Source: Ancylobacter amanitiformis (lineage in GTDB: Bacteria; Pseudomonadota; Alphaproteobacteria; Rhizobiales; Xanthobacteraceae). Taken from it: a stretch of 64,000 nucleotides of DNA. Positions within the stretch are counted from its first letter, which is position 1. Every line of letters begins with the position of its first letter. The notes under the pieces are model-generated. The model saw only the letters and a program-made list of their open reading frames with translations, had not been told where the DNA came from and searched no databases. The translations under genes and the position numbers were made by a program. Shown piece after piece: positions 38,571 to 46,989 of this stretch. Location of the stretch: positions 186,001 to 250,000 of the forward strand of contig NZ_JAUSVR010000004.1 in NCBI RefSeq assembly GCF_030814815.1, in the 5' to 3' direction.

Positions 38571-38734
38571 TATGGCGTGCCGGCATTTTTTGAAGTGTCA
38601 TGCAGCGCCGCGTAGTGTCCCAAAGGCCAATGGCGACGGGGTGCGCTCCGAATCTTGTAACCCGCCGCGCACAGGCGGTTGCCAGACGTAACGTCATGCA
38701 CATAACAATAATGACCCAACGGCCGGAGGGTACG
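38571..38734. other. spacer without recognisable gene at left side of patch
   Basis: Together with the iterons this makes about 280 bp without a gene after tRNA-Lys. Frames reading back through the tRNA give the well-known false translation ...GFEPETP. Nothing else was recognised. Confidence 0.5.
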
Positions 38735-38842
38735 GTGAGCGAGGCAAACAAGACGGTACCTGAGGACCCCGAGCGCGCGCGGCGGATGGCGGGCGATGCC
38801 GTCTCCTACTTCCTTGCCGTGACCATTTGGTCGTGTCAATGA
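38735..38842 (+). CDS. possible 35-residue small protein or gene remnant
   Basis: GTG start four bases after GGAGGG, then 35 residues (MSEANKTVPEDPERARRM...) ending in a hydrophobic stretch SYFLAVTIWS. It is short, matches nothing recognised, and could be the 5' remnant of a longer gene cut off in this patch. Earlier in-frame ATGs exist at 38697 and 38711. Confidence 0.3.
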   Translation: MSEANKTVPEDPERARRMAGDAVSYFLAVTIWSCQ

Positions 38843-38843
38843 T

Positions 38844-38871
38844 GTTCAGTCGCTTCGCAAAACGACTGAAC
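38844..38871. promoter_or_regulatory. 9-bp perfect inverted repeat, possible repressor operator
   Basis: GTTCAGTCG (38844-38852) and CGACTGAAC (38863-38871) with a 10-base spacer, directly after the small ORF and about 125 bp before the repressor gene. GTTCAG appears once more near 38910, and GAGGCG/CGCCTC forms a second hairpin at 38938-38953. The size and symmetry suit an operator for the adjacent HTH protein; a terminator role is the alternative. Confidence 0.45.
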
Positions 38872-38996
38872 GGTCTATCGCGACCAATGCCTCATCAAGC
38901 TTTTGATTACGTTCAGCATTTTGCCTTTGCGAAATATGAGGCGAAATCGCCTCGCGTACTTTGCAGAACGGTGTTTTTTATGCGAAGGGACCGCCC

Positions 38997-39473
38997 GTGA
39001 CGGTTGGAGCGCGAATCAGGGCGTGGCGAGAGGGGCAGAAGCTCACGCTCGCCGATCTCGCCGACCGTTTGGATATTGATATCTCGACGCAGACACTTGG
39101 GCGCTATGAGCGGGGCGCGAGACAGCCTGACGCCGAGTTCCTTCAAGCCCTCGTTCGGCTTGGATGCGATGCGGCTTGGCTGCTGACGGGCGTTCGGGGG
39201 TCGACCGATGATCGGCCGGAACCGTGGCAGCGTTTTTCCCCCGACGCCGAGTTGTTCGGGCGCATCACCGACATGATCGTCCGGACCTATCGTGACCTCA
39301 ACATTCCGCTGGCGCCGGTCGATCTCGGCCGCATGACCGCGCAGAAATACGCCGTTATCACCGAGGCGACGGAAGACGCGGCCGAGCGCTTTACAATGGT
39401 CAAGCTGGTCGGCGTTCAGCTGCGCAACGAGCTCACGACATCCGAACCCGGCACCGGCAAACGCTTGGCCTGA
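38997..39473 (+). CDS. XRE-family, phage CI-type helix-turn-helix regulator
   Basis: 158 residues from a GTG start, with GAAGGGA seven bases upstream. Residues 3-65 form a Cro/CI helix-turn-helix (GARIRAWREGQKLTLADLADRL, LGRYERGARQPDAEFLQALVRLGCDAAWLLTG), the DxxWLLTG ending being typical for phage CI-type repressors. The remainder (from ~85) is a helical region lacking the Ser-Lys autoprotease seen in full LexA/CI. Likely an immunity or accessory-island repressor. Upstream DNA is AT-rich. Confidence 0.85.
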   Translation: MTVGARIRAWREGQKLTLADLADRLDIDISTQTLGRYERGARQPDAEFLQALVRLGCDAAWLLTGVRGSTDDRPEPWQRFSPDAELFGRITDMIVRTYRDLNIPLAPVDLGRMTAQKYAVITEATEDAAERFTMVKLVGVQLRNELTTSEPGTGKRLA

Positions 39474-39589
39474 GATTGATCATTGCCCAGCAGTCAACCA
39501 TTACGAGAGCGATGGTATCCTGTTGGTTTAAATGCCCACTGCCTATGCATTAGATAGGCCCGCTTGATCGTGCGAAAAGGAAACCGCCC

Positions 39590-40123
39590 ATGAGGCTTGC
39601 TGCTTTTGCTGCCACACTGTTCTTCGCCGGCTCTTCACTGCCGATCGCCGCTGAGGACATGGGTGTAATGGGCGCTGATGGCGTGATCCGACCTCAGTCT
39701 GCGGCAGAGGCAATGCCGTAGCGCGCGCCGGCAGAGCGTTTTCTGCCCCGCATCATTCTCAAGCCCAAACAGGACGTTGCAAAGGTTCTCGGCGCCCCGA
39801 AGTCCTGCGCAAAGGGAAAATACGGCGAAAAGTGCCAGTATCGCGGCGGCCAAGTGGAGATTGTCTAAATCGACGGTCGCGCGGACTGGATCACCTACAA
39901 CGATCCGGCCGGCGTCGGCTTCTATCCCGCCGCGCTGACGATGCTCGGCCTCGATTGCCCTGTCGACACCAACAAGATCACCGCCGCCGTCGACAGTTTC
40001 GGCTGGAATGGCACCTGTCCCGGCCTGCACTCGGCCACGATCTTCGCTGGCGCCGGCTCCGCGCCCGGCGAACCCCACAATCGCCGCCTCGGCTACGTCT
40101 ATCTCAAGGCTTTGACGCCATAA
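39590..40123 (+). pseudogene. secreted protein gene with two in-frame stops
   Basis: From ATG 39590 one frame runs 177 codons to TAA 40121-40123 and is interrupted only by TAG at 39719-39721 and TAA at 39866-39868. No frameshift is needed. The product would have a signal peptide ending IAAE near residue 22, a KPKQDVAKVLGAPKSC segment, CQYRGGQVEIV before the second stop and IDGRADWITYNDPAG after it. All three parts look protein-like and contiguous. Most likely a recent pseudogene; stop readthrough is a remote alternative. Family not recognised. Confidence 0.7.
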
Positions 40124-40183
40124 GCGATCACGATCACGGCCATTTCGGTCGCTGGATGGTCGCCCGCCGGCCATTCTGACGGT

Positions 40184-40322
40184 CCACTGCCAAAGGTTCT
40201 GTCATTTTTGATCGGATTTGGCGCCGTCGCTGCCAAAGGTGCACCCTATGGGGATTGTCGCGCGCACCCTTGCGCCTCAATGGTTTCCGTCGCCTCTGCG
40301 CTGGCGCTCTCTACTGCCAAAT
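40184..40322 (-). repeat. right iteron cluster, inverted relative to left
   Basis: Copies of CTGCCAAAGGT at 40187-40197, 40230-40240 (GCTGCCAAAGGT) and a partial ACTGCCAAAT at 40313-40322. The word CCACTGCCAAAGGT at 40184-40197 is the exact reverse complement of 38543-38556. Multiple inverted end-binding words are typical of transposon termini, but no transposase gene is present. Confidence 0.8.
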
Positions 40323-40348
40323 GAACGGGCCCCCTATACGGGCCGGCC

Positions 40349-40735
40349 TTAAGTCCGCGCCGGATCGGCAGCGGGGGACGGGGCGAGGATGGTGCGGAAT
40401 TCCTCGGGCAGGGCGATATTGGCCGGCGCGTCGCGGAACAACGGCGCGATCTCTGCCGGCGTATAGCCGCCGGGTGCGCAGCCGATCGGCGTCAGTTCGA
40501 AGGTGAGGTCGGGCCGCGCCGCGACGAAGGTAAGGAAGCGGCGTACATATTTGCGGATCTCCTTGAGTGGCAGCCGCTGGATGTCCCAATCCATGACCGG
40601 AATGGCGAAGCTGGTGCCGGTGAGGCCAAAGGCCGCGCCCCATTCGGCATCGCGATTCTCATAGGCCCAGCGCGCCGCGCCGCTGGCATGAATCCCCGAG
40701 AGATTCGATCCGAATACAAAAACCGGCCGCGCCAT
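40349..40735 (-). CDS. A1S_2505-type phage non-structural protein homologue
   Basis: 128 residues starting RPVFVFGSNLSGIHASGAA, then AAFGLTGTSFAIPVMDWD, a LPLKEIRKYVRRFL helix and LTPIGCAPGGYTPAEIAPLF. This order of glycine-rich loops matches a family of small macro-like proteins common in phages and accessory regions (name from recall). Function unknown; a nucleotide-like ligand is plausible. It is next to the iteron cluster and opposite in strand to the repressor. Confidence 0.7.
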   Translation of the reverse strand: MARPVFVFGSNLSGIHASGAARWAYENRDAEWGAAFGLTGTSFAIPVMDWDIQRLPLKEIRKYVRRFLTFVAARPDLTFELTPIGCAPGGYTPAEIAPLFRDAPANIALPEEFRTILAPSPAADPART

Positions 40736-40867
40736 CGTCTGCCTCCGTCAGTCTAGCTGAGCCCCGTGGCAGGGGCCGGGCTCAAGGGTTGGCCGTTGGC
40801 GGGGCAAGGCCAGCGGGAAACTTTTCGGGCCGCTGCGGCGTTAGAGCAAGCAGCGGTGGAGGGGGCC

Positions 40868-41161
40868 ATGAATGCCAGGATTGTGGCTGGGCTGTGGGCG
40901 GGCGCGATGGTGATGGTGCTGGCATCCGGCGCCGGGCTCGCCCAGAATGCGGGCGGTTCCACCGGGGCGGGTGGCTCCACCCCCGATCTCTCGGCGGGCA
41001 CGTCGACCGCGCCCTCGCGCCCCGTGCCCCGTACCGGCGTTCGCCAGCCGCCCCCCGGCCCGGCGCCGCAGGGCGCGGCGGCGCAGGTCATGCTACCCGA
41101 CTGCTCCCCACCCAGTTGCGGCACGCCGCTGATCATGGGCCCCGCACGCGCCAGGCGCTGA
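40868..41161 (+). CDS. secreted small Pro/Ser-rich protein, unknown function
   Basis: 97 residues: signal peptide of about 25 residues (ending GLAQ), then low-complexity Gly/Ser/Thr/Pro-rich sequence and a final Cys pair (PDCSPPSCGT). GGAGG precedes the ATG. Codon use matches the core genome. No family recognised. Confidence 0.55.
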   Translation: MNARIVAGLWAGAMVMVLASGAGLAQNAGGSTGAGGSTPDLSAGTSTAPSRPVPRTGVRQPPPGPAPQGAAAQVMLPDCSPPSCGTPLIMGPARARR

Positions 41162-41172
41162 TCACTGTCCGC

Positions 41173-41823
41173 TCAGTGTCGCGTCATCGAATCCAGCGTC
41201 GTGATGACGAACTGGTGGAACCTGTCCATCGTGTCGATGCTGGTGTGGCTGATGTCCGGCACGTCGGAGAGATCGAAATTCTCCAGCTGGCCGCCATAGC
41301 CCGGCACCGCCTGGACCGGGCGGCCGAAACCGTCCTTGGCCCAGAAGTTGATGAACACCGCGACATTGTCCGGCACCGGCCCCGGTTCGGTGGCATCGAA
41401 GGTCACGCCGAGCACGATGGGCACCCCGCGCGCGCGCATCGCGGTTGCCACCTCGATGACCGCGTTGGCGCCGAGCGAATGGCCGATGAGGACCACCGGG
41501 CCGGTGTGCCCGCCCGACGCCCGTGCGGCGACCTGCTGGATCACCGTTTCGGCTTCGTCCCAGTTTTGGATTTCCACGGTATAGCCGCGCGCGGCGAGTT
41601 CCTGCGCGAGCTTGTCCATGCCGAGCGAGAACACGCCGAACAGACCGCGCAGGAGATAGACATGGGTATCGGCGCGGGTCGGCAGCGGCGCGTTGCCCTT
41701 CGCGGTGGGCGGGGCACCGGCCCAGGGCGGGCGCGTCAGGCTCGGCTGGGCCTCGGCCGGGGAGGCGAGGCCGGCAGCGGCGATCAGCAGGGCGAGGGCA
41801 AAGGCACGGCGTGACGGTTTCAT
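41173..41823 (-). CDS. secreted alpha/beta-hydrolase
   Basis: 216 residues with a signal peptide ending PAEA near residue 25. Lipase-type nucleophile elbow GHSLGAN (Ser at about residue 116) after the strand PVVLI, then DATEPGP in the acid position region and a late DISHTSID that may supply the catalytic His. Substrate unknown. It runs convergent with the small secreted protein gene, stops 11 bp apart. Confidence 0.8.
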   Translation of the reverse strand: MKPSRRAFALALLIAAAGLASPAEAQPSLTRPPWAGAPPTAKGNAPLPTRADTHVYLLRGLFGVFSLGMDKLAQELAARGYTVEIQNWDEAETVIQQVAARASGGHTGPVVLIGHSLGANAVIEVATAMRARGVPIVLGVTFDATEPGPVPDNVAVFINFWAKDGFGRPVQAVPGYGGQLENFDLSDVPDISHTSIDTMDRFHQFVITTLDSMTRH

Positions 41824-41951
41824 TCCGCTCCCCGAGGCGCGATATCCATTTTGCCACCATGTGGCCGTGCGCACGGGATTTTGTCCACCATCCCCCGCGC
41901 GCCGGGCTACCTTCCCGCGCCCGCCCCAGGGCATTGCTTCGAGGAATTCCC

Positions 41952-42245
41952 ATGCCCATCACACAGGCCGAGGTGCCCACTCTTCATGCCAGCCGCTACC
42001 TGCAGCAATTGTGCAAACACTGGGCGCACAAGCTGGAGGTCGCGTTCACGCCCGAACAGGGGCAGGTGACGCTGCCGGAGGGCGCGCGGGTGCACATGCG
42101 GGCGCTGCCCGGTGCGCTGGACCTGCGCATCGAGGCGCCGGACGGGCCGGTGCTGGAGCGGATGAAGGATGTCGTCGCCCGCCATCTCGACCGCTTCGCC
42201 TTCCGCGAGGCGCCGCTGCCGTTCGACTGGCGCGACGGGGCGTGA
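41952..42245 (+). CDS. DUF2218 domain protein
   Basis: 97 residues with the family core: an N-terminal SRYLQQLCKHWAHKLEVAF helix, a central strand pair, and a C-terminal VLERMKDVVARHLDRFAFRE helix. DUF2218 proteins are often linked to iron or siderophore-related genes elsewhere; no such genes are seen here. A convergent TusA-like gene follows 9 bp later. Confidence 0.88.
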   Translation: MPITQAEVPTLHASRYLQQLCKHWAHKLEVAFTPEQGQVTLPEGARVHMRALPGALDLRIEAPDGPVLERMKDVVARHLDRFAFREAPLPFDWRDGA

Positions 42246-42254
42246 ACCATCGGC

Positions 42255-42521
42255 CTACGGGCCGGCCTTGCGGATATGGAAGACCAGCGGCAGCGCGGCG
42301 GTTTCCTGCGCTTCGAGCACATGGCCGGTCGTGTGCACCAGATGGGGAATGTCGATCACCGCCATGGGGTCGGTGCATTCGACACGAATACGGGTTCCCG
42401 CCGCGGCGCGTTCCAGCGCCCGGCCCGTGTGCAGCGCGGGCAGGGGGCATTTCAGCCCCCGCAGGTCCAGCCGGACGATGTCGCCGGGCAGGGCCGGCCG
42501 TTCCGCGCTGCTCTCGCTCAT
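42255..42521 (-). CDS. TusA-family sulfur-carrier protein
   Basis: 88 residues. LDLRGLKCPLPALHTGRALER carries the catalytic Cys in the CPxP motif near residue 29, followed by the conserved RVECTDPMAVIDIPHL strand-helix. TusA-like proteins relay persulfide sulfur. Being just upstream of molybdenum-cofactor genes, a role in formate-dehydrogenase or Moco sulfuration is plausible but inferred. Confidence 0.9.
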   Translation of the reverse strand: MSESSAERPALPGDIVRLDLRGLKCPLPALHTGRALERAAAGTRIRVECTDPMAVIDIPHLVHTTGHVLEAQETAALPLVFHIRKAGP

Positions 42522-42718
42522 TCCGCTCCCCGTTTCTCGCTGCGGCCGATATCGATGTCGGGCATGTCCGCGCGTTCGGCAACCGCAAAGAAGGGGCGCG
42601 GCGTCGAGGCTTCATCGACCGTGCCGATGGCGTCATGGCGATCCACGCCTTGACTTGGTGGCGCCGGCGCAGGAACTGGCGGGAGAGACGCTGGCGCGGG
42701 AGACACGGGGAGAATGAC

Positions 42719-43255
42719 ATGCGGCTGATCGGCTTTGCGGGCTGGAGTGGCGCCGGCAAGACCACGCTGCTGGCGCGGCTGATCCCGGTGCTGGTGGCGC
42801 GGGGGCTCACCGTTTCCACCATCAAGCACGCGCATCACAATTTCGATGTCGATACGCCGGGAAAGGATTCCCACACCCACCGCGTCGTCGGCGCCCGCGA
42901 GGTGCTGGTCGCCTCCGCCAATCGCTGGGCGCTGATGCACGAACTGCGCGGCGCGCCGGAGCCGGAGCTGCCGGACCTGCTGGCCCACCTCGCCCCGGTC
43001 GATCTCGTGCTGGTGGAGGGCTTCAAGCGCGACCATCATCCCAAGATCGAGATCCACCGCGCCGAAATCGGCAAGCCGTTCATTCACCCCGACGACCCCC
43101 ATATCGTGGCCATCGCCTCGGACAGCCCGCTGCCGGAGGCGGCGCTGCCCGTGCTCGATCTGAACGATGCCGAGGCGGTGGCCGATGCTGTCGAGCATCA
43201 CGCCGTGACGCTCGACAGCATCGCATGGCGTGTCGCCGATCACGCGGCGGGATAA
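42719..43255 (+). CDS. mobB: molybdopterin-guanine dinucleotide biosynthesis adaptor MobB
   Basis: 178-residue GTP-binding P-loop protein that assists MobA. Walker A GWSGAGKTT near residue 8, then TIKHAHHNFDVDTPGKDSHTHR and LVLVEGFKRDHHPKIEIHR, the MobB signature. GGGGAGAATGAC precedes the ATG. Convergent with mobA; their 3' ends overlap by 16 bp. Confidence 0.95.
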   Translation: MRLIGFAGWSGAGKTTLLARLIPVLVARGLTVSTIKHAHHNFDVDTPGKDSHTHRVVGAREVLVASANRWALMHELRGAPEPELPDLLAHLAPVDLVLVEGFKRDHHPKIEIHRAEIGKPFIHPDDPHIVAIASDSPLPEAALPVLDLNDAEAVADAVEHHAVTLDSIAWRVADHAAG

Positions 43256-43851
43256 GCTTGCAGGATCTGCTCGGCCGCCGCGAAATCCTCCGGCGTGTTG
43301 AGGTTGAGAAACGGATCATAGGGCATGACGGGCCAGTCGACGGCCACGGCCCCCGCGCGCGCCAGCCAGGCATCCACCCGGCGGATGCCCTGCTCGACCA
43401 GAAGGTGGCGCAACGCCCCGCGCGCCGCGATATTCCACAGCCCGATCACGCCATGCGCCCGCCCGCCGGACGTCGCGCAGGCCGCTCCGTCAGCGGCCGC
43501 CGCCGCCAGCCGCGCTACGAGGTCGGCGGGGAGAAACGGGCAGTCGGCCGGCACGGTGAGCAGGTAACGCGCCTGCGGCATATGCTCGGCCACATGGTCG
43601 AGCCCGGCGAGGATGCCGGCCAGGGGCCCGGGCGTATCCGGCAGGCTGTCCGGCACCAGCGGCAGATCGAGGCCGAAGCGCGCCGCCGGGCCATTGGCGT
43701 TGAGCAGCAGCGCATCCACCTGCGGGCCGATGCGGCGGTGGATTCGGGCCAGAACCGTGGCGCCGCCGAGCGGGCGCAGCGTCTTGTCGCCGCCGCCCAT
43801 GCGCCGCGACAGGCCGCCGGCGAGGATGAGGCCGACCGGTCCTGATGTCAC
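43240..43851 (-). CDS. mobA: molybdenum cofactor guanylyltransferase MobA
   Basis: Adds GMP to molybdopterin to make MGD. 203 residues with the nucleotidyltransferase signature LILAGGLSRRMGGGDKTL, then LLLNANGP, VPDSLPDTPGPLAGILAGL and VPADCPFLPADLV. GTG start overlaps the stop of the DUF454 gene by four bases (GTGA), so these two are cotranslated. Confidence 0.95.
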   Translation of the reverse strand: MTSGPVGLILAGGLSRRMGGGDKTLRPLGGATVLARIHRRIGPQVDALLLNANGPAARFGLDLPLVPDSLPDTPGPLAGILAGLDHVAEHMPQARYLLTVPADCPFLPADLVARLAAAAADGAACATSGGRAHGVIGLWNIAARGALRHLLVEQGIRRVDAWLARAGAVAVDWPVMPYDPFLNLNTPEDFAAAEQILQAYPAA

Positions 43852-44279
43852 CGGGTCGGCCGGGTGAGCAGAAAGGCGGACACCGCGACGAAGGTCGCGC
43901 CGATCATGCCGAGCACCGGGGTCGACAGGCCGAGCAGCAGCAGGACGCCGAAGCTCGCCGCCATGCTCCCCGTGGCCACGAATTGCGCCCAGCGCGGCAC
44001 CGCGCCGTTCTCCCGCCAGGCGACGACGGAAGGGCCGAGGCGCGGATGGGTCAGCAACCAGTTCTCGAAGCGCGGCGAGGAGCGCGAGAACAGCCAGGCG
44101 GCGAGGATGAGGAACACGGTGCCCGGCAGGCCCGGCAGGATGATGCCGAGAATGCCGACGCCAACGCACACCCAGCCAAGCGCAAACATCGCCCAGCGCA
44201 TGGGTGACGTTACGGAATATTCATTCTGCTTTTTGTCATCGCGGGGATCCATCTGAGCCGTGCGCGCAAGTCCTTCCAT
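43848..44279 (-). CDS. DUF454/YbaN-family membrane protein
   Basis: About 143 residues with four membrane helices. Core signature ALGWVCVGVGILGIILPGLPGTVFLILAAWLFSRSSPRF followed by WLLTHPRLGP is that of YbaN/DUF454 (function unknown). Start at ATG 44279 is provisional; a GTG nine codons upstream (overlapping the recG 3' end) and an ATG at 44252 are alternatives. Overlaps mobA by four bases. Confidence 0.88.
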   Translation of the reverse strand: MEGLARTAQMDPRDDKKQNEYSVTSPMRWAMFALGWVCVGVGILGIILPGLPGTVFLILAAWLFSRSSPRFENWLLTHPRLGPSVVAWRENGAVPRWAQFVATGSMAASFGVLLLLGLSTPVLGMIGATFVAVSAFLLTRPTR

Positions 44280-44295
44280 CGTTGTCTCACACTCA

Positions 44296-46377
44296 TCAGC
44301 CGGCACCGAGAAGCTTCACGGCGACATCACGCTCAAAGATGTGTAGCAAAACTCGGAGCGCGGCTCCACGCTCGCCGACTAGATCGGAATCATTCCGAAC
44401 CACGTCTGCCGCGTCTTCGCGGGCGCGGGTGAGAAGATCGCCATGGACATCGAGCCGGGCGAGGCGGAAGCCGGGGAAGCCGCTCTGCCGGGTGCCCAGC
44501 ACGTCGCCCTCGCCGCGCAGCCGCAGATCCTCCTCGGCCAGGAAGAAGCCGTCCTCGGAATGGCGCAGCGCCTCCAGCCGCTGGCGGGCGATTTCGCCGA
44601 GCGGGCGGCGGTAGAGCAGCAGGCAGGTCGAGGCGGCATCGCCCCGCCCGACCCGCCCGCGCAGCTGGTGCAGCTGGGCAAGGCCGAAACGCTCGGCATG
44701 CTCGATGACGATGATGCTGGCCTCCGGCACATCGACCCCGACCTCGACCACGGTGGTCGCCACCAAAAGCTGGGTCTCGCCGGCCGCGAAGGCGGCCATG
44801 GCGGCATCCTTCCCGGCGCCCTTCATCTTGCCGTGCACGAGGCCGACCTTGTCGCCGAAATGCATGGCCAGTTCGGCAAAGCGCGCCTCCGCGGCGGCGA
44901 GATCGGAAGTCTCCGATTCCTCCACCAACGGGCAGATCCAGTAGGCCCGCCGCCCTTCGGCCAGCGCGACGCCCAGCCGGGCGACCACGTCGTCGATCCG
45001 GTCGGAAGGAATGGCGCGGGTGTCGATCGGCTTTCGCCCCGCCGGCTTCTCGCGCAGCTCGCTGGAATCCATGTCACCGAAATAGGTGAGCACCAGCGTG
45101 CGCGGGATCGGCGTCGCCGTCATCACCAGCACGTCGACTGCCTCCCCCTTGGAGGCCAGCGCCAGTCGCTGGTGCACGCCGAACCGGTGCTGCTCGTCGA
45201 CAATGGCCAGCGCGAGATCGCGGAATCGCACCCCCTCCTGGAACAGCGCATGCGTGCCGATGACGAGATCGACCTCGCCCTGCGCCAGCGCCGCGAGAAG
45301 GGCGTCGCGGCTGCGCCCCTTCTCCCGCCCGGTCAGCAGCGCGACCGTGAGCCCGGCGGCCTGCGCCAGCGGGGCGATGGTCTTCATGTGCTGGCGGGCA
45401 AGAATTTCCGTCGGCGCCATCAAGGCCGCCTGCCGGCCGGCCTCGATCACCGTGGTGGCCGCGAGCAGCGCCACCACGGTCTTGCCGGAGCCGACATCGC
45501 CCTGCAGCAGGCGCAGCATGCGGTCATTCGAGGCGAGATCGGCGCGGATCGCCGCCAGCGCCTCGCTCTGCGATCCGGTGAGCGAGAAGGGCAGGGCGGT
45601 CAGAATGGCGCGCGCCAGCCGGCCATCGCCGAGGCTGGGACGGCCGACCTGCCTTGTGGTGCGTGCCCGCACCAGCGCCAGCGCCAATTGCCCGGCGAGC
45701 AGCTCGTCATAGGCGAGGCGGCGCCAGGCCGGGCCCTCGGGCGCGGCGTCCTGCGAATCGTGCGGCTGGTGCACCTTGGCGAGCGCGGCGTGGAAGCCGT
45801 AGGCCGGCTCGGCTGCCTGCCATTCCGGCAGGTCGCCCGTGTGCGCCAGCGCCGCCTCGACGGCGCGGCGCACATGGCCGTGGCCGAGCCCCTCCACCAG
45901 CGGATAGACCGGCTCGATCGGCGGCAGCTTGGCCAGCCCGGCGGCATCCACCACCCGGTCGGGATGGGTCATCTGCATCATGCCGTCATAAAGCGTGACG
46001 GTGCCCGATATCCAGCGCGTCTCGCCGACCGGCAGCAGGCGCTCCATCCAGCTGCGATCGGCCTTGAAGAAGGCCAGCACGATGTCACCCGTCGCGTCAT
46101 GGGCATAGACGCGATAAGGCGCGCGCGAGCCGGGCGGGGTCGGGGCGTGGCGGTCCACATGGATTTCCAGCGTCACCACCGTATCGGGCACCACCTCGGC
46201 AAGTGTGGGGCGGGCCCGCCGGTCGATGGTGGAGGCCGGCAGATGCATGAGCAGGTCGAGCACCCGCGCGCCCTCCTCCCGCCCGAGCAGGCGGTTGAAC
46301 GACTTGGCGAGCTTCGGGCCGATGCCCGGCAGGCCGGTGATCGGGGCGAAATAGGAATTGAGAATGTCCGGCCGCAT
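44296..46377 (-). CDS. recG: ATP-dependent DNA helicase RecG
   Basis: Remodels stalled forks and Holliday junctions. 693 residues: N-terminal wedge OB-fold (to ~160), then helicase motifs GDVGSGKT (I), APTEIL (Ia), DEQHRFG (II), TATPIPRTL (III) and QLRGRVGRG (VI). The start ATG gives the usual RPDILNSYFAPITGLPGIG N-terminus; frames further upstream read through a repeat. The next gene (DUF454) lies 16 bp downstream on the same strand. Confidence 0.97.
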   Translation of the reverse strand: MRPDILNSYFAPITGLPGIGPKLAKSFNRLLGREEGARVLDLLMHLPASTIDRRARPTLAEVVPDTVVTLEIHVDRHAPTPPGSRAPYRVYAHDATGDIVLAFFKADRSWMERLLPVGETRWISGTVTLYDGMMQMTHPDRVVDAAGLAKLPPIEPVYPLVEGLGHGHVRRAVEAALAHTGDLPEWQAAEPAYGFHAALAKVHQPHDSQDAAPEGPAWRRLAYDELLAGQLALALVRARTTRQVGRPSLGDGRLARAILTALPFSLTGSQSEALAAIRADLASNDRMLRLLQGDVGSGKTVVALLAATTVIEAGRQAALMAPTEILARQHMKTIAPLAQAAGLTVALLTGREKGRSRDALLAALAQGEVDLVIGTHALFQEGVRFRDLALAIVDEQHRFGVHQRLALASKGEAVDVLVMTATPIPRTLVLTYFGDMDSSELREKPAGRKPIDTRAIPSDRIDDVVARLGVALAEGRRAYWICPLVEESETSDLAAAEARFAELAMHFGDKVGLVHGKMKGAGKDAAMAAFAAGETQLLVATTVVEVGVDVPEASIIVIEHAERFGLAQLHQLRGRVGRGDAASTCLLLYRRPLGEIARQRLEALRHSEDGFFLAEEDLRLRGEGDVLGTRQSGFPGFRLARLDVHGDLLTRAREDAADVVRNDSDLVGERGAALRVLLHIFERDVAVKLLGAG

Positions 46378-46503
46378 GATCGGGGAAGGTGGACGAAGGC
46401 GGCGCCCGGTGCAATGCGGCGGGGGAACGGCGTGAGGAATCCTGCGCGGAATTCCGCATCGATGCGGGGCGCGTACGGCTTGTCCGGGAAGCAGAGGACC
46501 CCA

Positions 46504-46549
46504 TTTCCCGGACACGCGACGCCGCAGGCGGCGCGTCGATCCGGGATCC
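46504..46549. repeat. dispersed palindrome, copy 2
   Basis: Outer arms TCCCGGA (46506-46512)/TCCGGGA (46540-46546) with a GC-rich palindromic interior. Lies in the divergent spacer between recG and sdhE. Confidence 0.75.
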
Positions 46550-46679
46550 AGCGGAAACCCTTTTGCATTGCCGTGGTCAGATGAATGCAGGTCCTCGCCC
46601 AATGCCTACCTGACAGAGCGGGCAGGGCGCGCTAAACACTCGCCCTTTCCCGGCCTTGAGGCACGAGCAGCGAGCACAG

Positions 46680-46976
46680 ATGACCGGAACCACCCTTTCC
46701 AGCGCGGGGCTGGATCCCCGCCGCCGCCGCATCCTGTTTCGCGCCTGGCATCGCGGCACGCGCGAGATGGATCTGCTGATGGGGCGTTTCGCCGACGCGC
46801 ACCTGCCCACGCTCAGCGAGCCGGACGTCGCCGACTTCGAATTGCTGATCGAGGTGGAGGACCCGGACCTGTTCGGCTGGCTCGGCAGCGGCACGCCGGA
46901 GCCCGGTTTCGACACACCCGTTTTCCACCGCTTCCGGCAGTTCCACCTGTCGGGTGAGGGCGTTCCCGAGATATGA
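46680..46976 (+). CDS. sdhE: FAD assembly factor SdhE
   Basis: 98 residues; promotes flavinylation of succinate dehydrogenase. The family RGxxE motif is present in WHRGTREMDLLMGRF, followed by ELLIEVEDPDLFGWL. Start at ATG 46680, giving normal length. It sits 13 bp ahead of mfd and opposite recG, an arrangement conserved in many alphaproteobacteria. Confidence 0.95.
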   Translation: MTGTTLSSAGLDPRRRRILFRAWHRGTREMDLLMGRFADAHLPTLSEPDVADFELLIEVEDPDLFGWLGSGTPEPGFDTPVFHRFRQFHLSGEGVPEI

Positions 46977-46989
46977 AGACCCCGCACGC

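Noticed and set aside
38414-38839. Minus-strand ORF ending [12 protein letters not shown]
   Set aside because: The ending is the well-known false translation of the antisense of a tRNA 3' half; the frame lies across tRNA-Lys.
40255-40506. Plus-strand ORF at the right iterons
   Set aside because: Arg/Pro-rich, overlaps the phage-type protein gene in antisense, no family.
40740-40800. Possible attachment-site duplicate of the tRNA-Lys 3' end at the right edge of the accessory patch
   Set aside because: Only about 8 bases (CGGGCTCA) match; too short for an att repeat, and no integrase is present.
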